Positions 24,046-33,144 of a stretch of 64,000 bases of DNA are shown one piece after another. The notes under the pieces are model-generated. The model did not search any database. It was not told the origin of the DNA and saw only the letters and a program-made list of their open reading frames with translations. The stretch is from Lonicera japonica (lineage: Eukaryota; Streptophyta; Magnoliopsida; Dipsacales; Caprifoliaceae). A program made the translations under genes and the position numbers. Numbering within the stretch: position 1 is the first letter of the stretch; each line of letters starts with the position of its first letter. The stretch is from contig CM038469.1 of assembly GCA_021464415.1 (NCBI GenBank), positions 18,309,901-18,373,900 on the forward strand. The letters run 5' to 3'.

Positions 24046-25394
24046 ACGCTTATGATCCGTATTCCCATCGTTGGTCATTTCACATAATATAGCAATCTTC
24101 ACAATTATGTGTACAATGTCATACCATTGCCCATTATTCAGTCAATTGATTCATGTTCTTAACTAAGGCAATCCATGCCCTAATAAGTATGTTCTATGCG
24201 TTCTTAAAGAGTATCGAGGTCATATCCTCGTTGCTAATGCTTAGCACGCTCCACACAAGTCATTAAACCTATATGTTATAGTATATCGCTCTACCGTAAT
24301 GAGTTCTTGGTCCAACAACCATAGATAGAGTTAAACACTCTCAACTATATACATATCCATGCATATCTAATCCATATAATCCATAATCAACCATAAATCA
24401 AGCATAAATCCCGAAATCCTCTCAAGCCTAGTTCATTTCCCTTAGCGACAGTGAGGATACGGCGTGTAGGTGAGAGAACAAGGCTCACAGCATGGTAATA
24501 AGTGATGATATATGACATCTAAGTGATAACCTATCCATATGCATCATTAATCTAAGGTTCACCTCGCCCAATCCCCATGAGATGCAAACAATATATACTT
24601 TTGATGAAAATCCCCAATTTGAGTTCAAAACTCTAATTCAACGAGTAATAATTTGAAAACAAGGGTTTAGTACTAGTGTTCCCACCTTAGAGAAGCAAGA
24701 CCGAGGATTTGAGGAAGCGTAGAAGCCGTCTCGCCGAAACCCTAGCTCCAACACGAGCTCCAATAGAGAAAGAAAGTGAGGAAGATGATGAACAACGAAG
24801 GATGAAGCGATTCGGCACTCCAATCTTGTAGGAGGAAGAAGAGATGACAAGAATCTCCCTCTCTCTCTCTAGAACTCTCTAGAGAGTGGTAGAAGTGTTT
24901 GGCTCGAAAATGACGAGTGTTGGGTGATAAATGGGTCAAAAACGGGTTAAAAACGCTCAAAATCGACATTCAGGTGAACCATGATCGATCATGGGTCCCC
25001 CATGATCGATCATGAAGCGTTATGGAATTCTCTGGAGGACCATGATCGATCATGGCCTTCCATGATCGATCATGGAAGTCACTGCAACAGCAAATGACTT
25101 TCTGAGGCCAAAACGGATCTCGAAATGCCCGAATCTCGACTTGGGCCAAACACGAAAGTTGTAGAGGGAAAAGAAATGAAGATGTGGCCGAAAACAGAGA
25201 GTCGTTTGGACATCAGATGAAGAAGTTATGGCCTCTAAAAGTTGGCCAAAAATCAACGAATCGCGAAAAGTCGAAATAAGCAATTTACGCCTCGGTTTCA
25301 ACTCGAACCACTCGAATAACGAAATGATCACTCCCTCAAACTAAATATACCTAACATGACATACTAAAACAATCGAGTCAGGTGCGAAGGGCAC
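24046..25394. repeat. 1349-bp direct repeat, copy 1 (element D LTR)
   Basis: Matches 37570-38918 base for base in length, with only scattered substitutions seen (for example CATATGCATC against GATACTCATC, and CAGAGAGTCG against CGGAGAGTCG). The two copies bracket the X tangle. They are best read as parts of the two LTRs of D. Confidence 0.85.
24979..25075. repeat. Cluster of four CATGATCGATCATG palindromes (D LTR, copy 1)
   Basis: Perfect 14-16-bp palindromes occur at 24979-24994, 25001-25014, 25040-25055 and 25060-25075. On the minus strand they lie upstream of a CT/GA-rich block (about 24860-24890) that could mark a transcript start. Possible binding site array for a dimeric regulator; function inferred only. 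Confidence 0.75.
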
Positions 25395-25849
25395 ATTCTA
25401 GTTGGGGGGATTCTAATTGGAGATACGTTCTTAAATTGGATTGTGTTGGGAATTCTAGATCTCCATAGGAACTTTGAATTGCTTTATAAACTAGGACTTA
25501 TTGCTCGTTTGTTCTTTGAAATTCTGCTTGCAATATTCTAGCAATTCTAAAAATTCGTTTGGCTCATTAATATTGCTAGAATTTGGTTTCTTGAGTCCTT
25601 AGTTAATCATTGTGAAGGCGCTCAATCTAATTGTTGGGTGTGCGATTGGTTGTTGGGGACTTGCGATATATTCATATTGTTCAACTTGTTTTAAAAGTTC
25701 CAAGGAGAAAAATTGTGAGGTTTATTATTACTTGAGTGACAAACACGAGAGAAAAAAAAATGTGTGATACTTGAGTGATACACGTAAGGGAGTGCGTGAG
25801 AAAATTTTATTTCTTTATTTGTACTAATCCTTATTTTGGCAGCGCAAGA

Positions 25850-27955
25850 ATGTCTTATTTTAATTTTGAGCAAAGTTGGCGTGATGAGGAGTTTAAAAGG
25901 GATAGTGCGCAAGTAAAAAATCTAGAAATTAGACGGCGCATGCGATTAAGTGAAGCTCCTAATAGGGAAAGGATAAAACAAAATTTCAGTAGTACCACGA
26001 AAAAGGCTTCCTTGTTTGATGAAGAGGGTTGTTCTAAGTTTAACGAATTGTTTACCAAAACTTATGAGCAGTTTAAGAGGAGGGGAAGTTTTGTGCTAAA
26101 CCAAATTGAGGAACAAGCCGTAGAAGGTGAGTTGCTAGCTGAATGTGGTGACCCAAGCGTGCGAGCAAATATATTTCGAACTAGATGCCTCGTGCAAGAG
26201 AAGGTGTGTAGTTTGATAATTGATGGGGGAGTTTACTCAAACTTTGCTAGCACAACAATGATTGAGAAGTTGAATCTGCCTACGTTCAAGCACCCGTGTC
26301 CTTATAAGTTGCAATGGCTGAATGATAATGGAGTGATAAGGGTGAATAAGCAAGTGCTTATTTCTCTTGGCATTGGGAAGTACAAGGATGAAGTTTTATG
26401 CGATGTGGTTCCAATGCAAGCCGGCCACATGATTTTGGGTCGACAATGGCAACTTGATAGGCAAGCCAATTACAATGGCGTTTCCAATAAATACTCTTTC
26501 AAGATGAATGAGAGAACCGTTACTCTTGTTCCATTGCCACCAAAGCAAGCTCATGAAGATCAAATGAAGTTACAAAAGGAGAGTGATCAAAAAAGAGAGA
26601 GTGAGCGAAAACAAGAGAAGAGTGGTGAAGGAGTGGAAAGGAAAGAGTGCGAAGATGAAAAGAAAGAAGGAGAGCGAAAAATAAAAGAGAGTAATGAAAA
26701 GAGAGAGGCTGAGGTAATAGAGAGAGAAAAAGAAAATTCAGTGATCTTTAGTGAGAATGAGTTTGAAAAAGAATTGAGTGAAGTGAGGGAGATTGAGGCA
26801 AAAAAGAGTGAATCGGAGGAAGTATTTTCAAATACTAACAATCTTAATTATGTTTTGCCTATATCTATTGTGTCTTATTTGCAGGGAGTTGGAGATCAAC
26901 ACCAAGAAAAAGTTGAGTTGGCACATGGCCAACAAGCTTTAAAGCAAAGAGTTGGTGAGTTTTCTAAGTTGGAATTGGTAAGTTGTTCTCCGAAGAAATT
27001 ATTTGGATTTAAAACAAAGTATGGCTTGTTTGAATGGGTAACTAATTCTTTGATTTTGAATAATGCTTTTATGAGTTTAAAGAATCAAATTTTTGAGCCA
27101 TTCTTGGGAAAAATTGTTTTGAAAGGCTTTGATCATTGGAATATCACATTGTCATGTAGCAATAGTAGTTTAAATTGTTACTTATCGATTAGTTGGAATG
27201 ATCAATTGCTTATGATGAGTTTTGATGCGCTAACCGCTAACCTCAAGAAGTGCACTCTTGGCACGAATGAGACTATGTTTCTTTGCTTTGATGAGAGTGT
27301 TGTAGGTAAGCCGGCTTTAGCGGGGGAGTTCCGTAGCATGGCAGCCGTGGAGCTTGATGAGTTCAAAAAGAATTCAGAGATTCAATGCAGAGGGAAGCAA
27401 GGAATTTCCAAGGCAGCCATGGAAGCGAGGAGGATCTTTGCAAAGGGAAGAGAAGAGATTCTAGCTAAAGAACCGGAGTTGGAAGTTGATGAAGTGGAGC
27501 ATATTGACTTCATTTGTGTGGACAAGTATGATTTCCATCCGAATTATCAGCCGGGAAGTTTCTTCAATGAACTAAAGTTAATCGAGTTGAAGCATAGCCT
27601 CAAGTTCGATGAATTCCGTTTGTCAAAGAAGGCCAAGCAACAAATTGGAAGATGCGGGTTGAATCAAGCAATGCATAGCCAAGATTCGAGGACGAATCTT
27701 CTTAAAGAAGAGGGGTATGATATGATCTGGTCTAGCTCCAGTTTCTATTCAACCATGGTGGTTTGTGGCATTCTAAATGATGATCCGCACATGATGAATC
27801 ACAAGGATAGAGCATGGAAATTCAAATGGAATTTTATAGAATTTCACATGCTTGAAGCAAGGAGCTTAAATGATAATCATACATTTAATGGAGTTCCTAA
27901 GGACTGGGCGTGGAAGTTCAAGAGGTTAAAACGGCAAGGAGTCCCATTGGAATAA
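25850..27955 (+). CDS. X1 ORF: retropepsin-like domain plus charged region, 701 residues, no RT
   Basis: The ATG at 25850 is chosen because the two related copies start at the same MSYFNFEQSWRDEEF; the frame is open 25 codons further upstream. Residues ~105-230 look like a gypsy-type aspartic protease: RTRCLVQEKVCSLIIDGG with the catalytic D at ~125, then LGIGKYKDEVLCDVVPMQ and MILGRQWQLDRQ. Residues ~240-340 are highly charged (E/K/R-rich, probably coiled coil). The C-terminal half is unfamiliar. There is no zinc knuckle, RT, RNase H or integrase, so it can at most encode a Gag/PR-like product. The last 79 codons lie inside the LTR. No stop or frameshift interrupts it. Confidence 0.72.
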   Translation: MSYFNFEQSWRDEEFKRDSAQVKNLEIRRRMRLSEAPNRERIKQNFSSTTKKASLFDEEGCSKFNELFTKTYEQFKRRGSFVLNQIEEQAVEGELLAECGDPSVRANIFRTRCLVQEKVCSLIIDGGVYSNFASTTMIEKLNLPTFKHPCPYKLQWLNDNGVIRVNKQVLISLGIGKYKDEVLCDVVPMQAGHMILGRQWQLDRQANYNGVSNKYSFKMNERTVTLVPLPPKQAHEDQMKLQKESDQKRESERKQEKSGEGVERKECEDEKKEGERKIKESNEKREAEVIEREKENSVIFSENEFEKELSEVREIEAKKSESEEVFSNTNNLNYVLPISIVSYLQGVGDQHQEKVELAHGQQALKQRVGEFSKLELVSCSPKKLFGFKTKYGLFEWVTNSLILNNAFMSLKNQIFEPFLGKIVLKGFDHWNITLSCSNSSLNCYLSISWNDQLLMMSFDALTANLKKCTLGTNETMFLCFDESVVGKPALAGEFRSMAAVELDEFKKNSEIQCRGKQGISKAAMEARRIFAKGREEILAKEPELEVDEVEHIDFICVDKYDFHPNYQPGSFFNELKLIELKHSLKFDEFRLSKKAKQQIGRCGLNQAMHSQDSRTNLLKEEGYDMIWSSSSFYSTMVVCGILNDDPHMMNHKDRAWKFKWNFIEFHMLEARSLNDNHTFNGVPKDWAWKFKRLKRQGVPLE
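27704..27717 (+). promoter_or_regulatory. Polypurine tract of X1, inside the ORF
   Basis: AAGAAGAGGGGTA directly precedes the LTR start TGATATGATC. The same tract precedes the LTR in X2, X3 and X5. It codes for EEGY in the ORF. Confidence 0.7.
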
Positions 27956-28080
27956 TCTAGAAGATATTAATTTAAATTGTTTTTAAATTAATAGGGCTTC
28001 TTGAGTCTCATTATTCAATTAGGAATTAGAATTAGTAGTTTCCTTTTTGAATATTTTCCTCTGATACCAATGACGCGAAC

Positions 28081-28847
28081 CCGGATCGTCTTTTCTAGGC
28101 AGGCTAATGGATCCTCAACCCTTGAACTACAAAAGTAGCAAGAACCTTGGAATACGTCGAAAGATGGAAGGCGGAAACCTCAACCCAACGCTTAAAGAAG
28201 CGCGAACCTCGGTATAGTCGAAGACGCCACAATCAATTGGTGGAGAATTGATTGATAAGTCAAGAACAATTGAATTAATCAATTCAACATGTTCAACATG
28301 TTCTTAGAGAACATAAAGAGAAAACTCTCAATATTATTAATCATCAAAACTTAATATTAAAACAATAATGTGCCTCCTTTAAATAGGAGTAAACAAAGCC
28401 TTAGAATCCTAATTCAAAAAGGAAACTAATTCCTACTTAGAAAAGGAAAATAATAACACCTATAATATTCCTAATGCAACAAGGAAATTAATAATAAAAA
28501 TAATATGGAAACTATTCAAAAAGGAAAATAATAACCTAATTCCTAATTGAATAATGAGACTCAAGAAGCCATATTAATTTAAAAACAACTTAAATTAATA
28601 TCTTCTAGATTATTCCAATGGGCCACCTTGCCGTTCTACCCTCTTGAACTTCCACGCCCAATCTTTAGGAATCCCATGGAATGCATGATCATCGTTTAAG
28701 CTTCTTGAATCGAACATGTGAAATTCTATGAAATTCCTTTTGAATTTCCATGCCCTATCCTTGTAATTCAGCATGTGTGGATCATCATTTAGAATGCCAT
28801 GAACCACCATGGTTGAATAGAAACTGGAGCTAGACCGGATCATATCA
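28081..28847 (-). repeat. X2 LTR (left), 767 bp
   Basis: On the minus strand it starts TGATATGATCC right after the polypurine tract and ends TTCGCGTCA. The U3 carries several TTTCCTTTTT motifs and a TATTTAAAG box (near 28383) as a possible TATA. Confidence 0.75.
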
Positions 28848-30714
28848 TACCCCTCTTCTTTAAGAAGATTCGTCCTCGAATCTTGGCTATGCATTGCTTG
28901 ATTCAACCCGCATCTTCCAATTTGTTGCTTGGCCTTCTTTGACAAACGGAATTCATCGAACTTGAGGCTATGCTTCAACTCGATTAACTTTAGTTCATTG
29001 AAGAAACTTCCTGGCTGATAATTCGGATGGAAATCATACTTGTCCACACCAATGAAGTCAATATGCTCCACTTCATCAACTTCCAACTCCGGTTCTTTAG
29101 CTAGAATCTCTTCTCTTCCCTTTGCAAAGATCCTCCTCGCTTCCATGGCTGCCTTGGAAATTCCTTGCTTCCCTCTGCATTGAATCTCTGAATTCTTTTT
29201 GAACTCATCAAGCTCCACGGCTGCCATGCTACGGAACTCCCCCGCTAAAGCCGGCTTACCTACAACACTCTCATCAAAGCAAAGAAACATAGTCTCATTC
29301 GTGCCAAGAGTGCACTTCTTGAGGTTAGCGGTTAGCGCATCAAAACTCATCATAAGCAATTGATCATTCCAACTAATCGATAAGTAACAATTTAAACTAC
29401 TATTGCTACATGACAATGTGATATTCCAATGATCAAAGCCTTTCAAAACAATTTTTCCCAAGAATGGCTCAAAAATTTGATTCTTTAAACTCATAAAAGC
29501 ATTATTCAAAATCAAAGAATTAGTTACCCATTCAAACAAGCCATACTTTGTTTTAAATCCAAATAATTTCTTCGGAGAACAACTTACCAATTCCAACTTA
29601 GAAAACTCACCAACTCTTTGCTTTAAAGCTTGTTGGCCATGTGCCAACTCAACTTTTTCTTGGTGTTGATCTCCAACTCCCTGCAAATAAGACACAATAG
29701 ATATAGGCAAAACATGATTAAGATTGTTAGTATATGAAAATACTTCCTCCGATTCACTCTTTTTTGCCTCAATCTCCCTCACTTCACTCAAGTCTTTTTT
29801 AAACTCATTCTCACTAAAGATCACTGAATTTTCTTTTTCTCTCTCTATTACCTCAGCCTCTCTTTTTTCATTACTCTCTTTTATTTTTCGCTCTCCTTCT
29901 TTCTTTTCATCTTCGCTCTCTTTCCTTTCCACTCCTTCACCATTTTTCTCTTGTTTTCGCGCACTCTCTCTCTTTTGATCACTCTCCTTTTGTAACTTCA
30001 TTTGATCTTCATGAGCTTGCTTTGGTGGCAATGGAACAAGAGTAACGGTTCTCTCATTCATCTTGAAAGAGTATTTATTGGAAACGCCATTGTAATTGGC
30101 TTGCCTATCAAGTTGCCATTGTCGACCCAAAATCATGTGGCCGGCTTGCATTGGAACCACATCGCATAAAACTTCATCCTTGTACTTCCCAATGCCAAGA
30201 GAAATAAGCACTTGCTTATTCACCCTTATCACTCCATTATCATTCAGCCATTGCAACTTATAAGGACACGGGTGCTTGAACGTAGGCAGATTCAACTTCT
30301 CAATCATTGTTGTGCTAGCAAAGTTTGAGTAAACTCCCCATCAATTATCAAACTACACACCTTCTCTTGCACGAGGCATCTAGTTCGAAATATATTCGCT
30401 CGCACGCTTGGGTCACCACATTCAGCTAGCAATTCACCTTCTACGGCATGCTCTTCAATTTGGTTTGGCACAAAACTTTCCCTCCTCTTAAATTGCTCAT
30501 AAGTTTTGGTAAACAATTCGTTAAACTTAGAACAATCCTCATCATCAAACAAGGAAGTCTTTTTCGTGCTGCTACCCAAATTTTGTTTTCTCCTTTCCCC
30601 ATTAGGAGTTTCACTTAACCGCATGCGCCGTCTAATTTCTAGATTTTTTACTCGCGCACTATCCCTTTTAAACTCCTCATCACGCCAACTTTGCTCAAAA
30701 TTAAAATAAGACAT
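28610..30714 (-). pseudogene. X2 ORF, frameshifted at the protease active site
   Basis: Closely similar to the X1 ORF. The reading frame 30714-30304 breaks after SLIIDGE because the G run that encodes the Asp-Gly-Gly active site has one G fewer than in X1 and X3 (near 30337). The rest (MIEKLNLPTF to the stop) is open in another frame, 30307-28610. As in X1 the 3' end of the frame lies in the LTR. A protease product could not be made without a frameshift at this point. Confidence 0.75.
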
Positions 30715-31699
30715 TCTTGCGCTGCCAAAATAAGGATTAGTACAAATAAAGAAATAAAAATTTCCTCACGCACTCCCTTACGTGTATCACTCAAGTATCA
30801 CACATTTTTTTTTCTCTCGTGTTTGTCACTCAAGTAATAAAAAACCTCACAATTTTTCTCCTTGGAACTTTTAAAACAAGTTGAACAATATGAATATATC
30901 GCAAGTCCCCAACAACCAATCGCACACCTGGATTGAACGCCTTCACAATGATTATAAGGACTCAAGAAACCAAATTCTAGCAATATTAATGAGCCAAACG
31001 AATTTCTAGAATTGCTAGAATAATGCAAGCAGATTTCCAAACGATAGGCAACAATCAAATCCTTAATTAATGCAAATCAAATATCCTATGGCTTTCTAGA
31101 TTTTCCAAGCAAAATAGATTTATATGGAACACAAAATAAGAATCCCAATTAGAATGAAGATGCAACAAGGATCAACAAACTCAAACGATTGAATATTATT
31201 CGGAATTTTCTAGGGTTCAACTTAAATCCTCAATTTCAATAATAGCGCCCAAATTCGCAGCAATTGAATCGCTATTCGACGAAGAATAAACAACCTAGGG
31301 TTTTCGCTTCAACATTCCAACTTTGTTGTAATCCAATTCAAAACAACGAAACCCTATACACAATAATCAAATTTTTTTTTTCTAGGGTTTACAAGCAATT
31401 CAGAATTCTGTTTTTTTTTTTTTTTTTGCAGCAGCAGCACTGTTCACGCACAGCACTATTCACAGCAGTCACCTTTTTTTTTTTTTTTATTCAATGCAGG
31501 CGCGGTCGTAAAACAGCAATAACTTTTGATCCAACCGTTGGATCGGGCTGATTTTCGGATATGTTGTTCGGGACGCAATTTTATAATAATCGGGCGAAAA
31601 TTCAGAACGAGCCGAGGTCGTTTTGATAGCGAAAACCACAAATTTCGACAGCCCAGCAGGATTATGAAATAGAAATCTGTTTTATTTTTTTTTCCAGAA

Positions 31700-31850
31700 A
31701 TCACTGTTCATCGACACTGTTCATGCGATACTATTCACGCGGCACTGTTCATCGAGTACTGTTCACGCAACTGTTCATCGTTACTGTTCACGCAACTGTT
31801 CACAGCACTATTCATCGTTACTGTTCACGGTTACTGTTCATCCGAATAAT
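31700..31850. repeat. ACTGTTCA microrepeat cluster in the X2 5' UTR
   Basis: About twelve copies of CTGTTCA/CTATTCA spaced by 6-14 bases (GAACAGT in the sense direction), followed by a T run at about 31850-31873. X3 has a matching cluster at 35935-36055. Such clusters between primer site and gag are seen in other plant gypsy leaders; role unknown. Confidence 0.75.
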
Positions 31851-33144
31851 TTTTTTTTTTTTTTTTTTTTTTTCAGAATCTATAAACCCTAACACAATTT
31901 TTTTGGAATAAGATTAACAAGAATGAAGGCCTAGGGTTTCAAGAATCTACTAAGAAATTGAAAGTACAAGAAACTAAGATAGAAAACCTGGATAAAAAAG
32001 TCTCCTCTGATACCAATGACGCGATCCCGGATCGTCTTTTCTAGGCAGGCTAATGGATCCTCAACCCTTGAACTACAAAAGTAGCAAGAACCTTGGAATA
32101 CGTCGAAAGATGGAAGGCGGAAACCGTAACCCAACGCTTAAAGAAGCGCGAACCTCGGTATAGTCGAAGACGCCACAATCAATTGGTGGAGAATTGATTG
32201 ATAAGTCAAGAACAATTGAATTAATCAATTCAACATGTTCAACATGTTCTTAGAGAACACAAAGAGAAAACTCTCAATATTATTAATCATCAAAACTTAA
32301 TATTAAAACAATAATGTGCCTCCTTTAAATAGGAGTAAACAAAGCCTTAGAATCCTAATTCAAAAAGGAAACTAATTCCTACTTAGAAAAGGAAAATAAT
32401 AACACCTATAATATTCCTAATGCAACAAGGAAATTAATAATAAAAATAATATGGAAACTATTCAAAAAGGAAAATAATAACCTAATTCCTAATTGAATAA
32501 TGAGACTCAAGAAGCCATATTAATTTAAAAACAACTTAAATTAATATCTTCTAGATTATTCCAATGGGCCACCTTGCCGTTCTACCCTCTTGAACTTCCA
32601 CGCCCAATCTTTAGGAATCCCATGGAATGCATGATCATCGTTTAAGCTTCTTGAATCGAACATGTGAAATTCTATGAAAATGACGCGAACCCGGATCGTC
32701 TTTTCTAGCCAGGCTAATGGATCCTCAACCCTTGATACAAACGTAGCAAGAACCTTGGAATACGTCGAAAGATGGAAGGCGGAAACCTCAACCCAACGCT
32801 TAAAGAAGCGCGAACCTCGGTATAGTCGAAGACGCCACAATCAATTGGTGGAGAATTGATTGATAAGTCAAGAACAATTGAATTAATCAATTCAACATGT
32901 TCAACATGTTCTTAGAGAACACAAAGAGAAAACTCTCAATATTATTAATCATCAAAACTTAATCATAAAACAATAATGTGCCTCCTTTAAATAGGAGTAA
33001 ACAAAGCCTTAATCCTAATTCAAAAAGGAAACTAATTCCTACTTAGAAAAGGAAAATAACTTCTAGAATAATCCTAATATAATAAGAAAATTAATAATAA
33101 ATAATAAGGAAACTTATTCAAAAAGGAAACTACTAATCTAATTC

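Larger units (their letters stand above)
21156..25394 (-). repeat. Left (3') LTR of element D, with Cassandra inserted
   Basis: About 3.4 kb after removing Cassandra and its target duplication. The end is CGTCACA on the minus strand. A CT-rich block and four CATGATCGATCATG palindromes lie in the part that corresponds to U3/R. The junction at 25394/25395 with X sequence looks like a deletion breakpoint. Confidence 0.7.
25395..28070 (+). mobile_element. X1: 5'-truncated copy of the X family
   Basis: Begins inside the family 5' UTR (comparable to the minus-strand sequence near 31170), so the 5' LTR and primer site are missing. It carries an intact ORF, a polypurine tract and the first 353 bp of an LTR (27718-28070), then meets the inverted X2 copy at a junction with the short shared sequence CCT. 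Confidence 0.75.
28071..32679 (-). mobile_element. X2: X-family copy, minus strand
   Basis: From right to left: a partial LTR (32017-32679, lacking about the first 100 bp), primer site (complement of CTCTGATACCA near 32005-32015), a 5' UTR with GAACAGT repeats, the broken ORF (30714-28610), the polypurine tract, and a full LTR of 767 bp (28081-28847). Unusually, the left LTR is followed again by a primer-site sequence (28069-28079) before the junction with X1. Confidence 0.75.

Noticed and set aside
25775..25849. An upstream start for the X1 ORF
   Set aside because: The extra 25 codons correspond to untranslated leader in X2 and X3, where the frame starts at MSYF.
26587..26841. A serine/phenylalanine-rich ORF opposite the X1 ORF (also at 29724 and 34220)
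   Set aside because: It is the shadow of the E/K/R-rich coil on the other strand.
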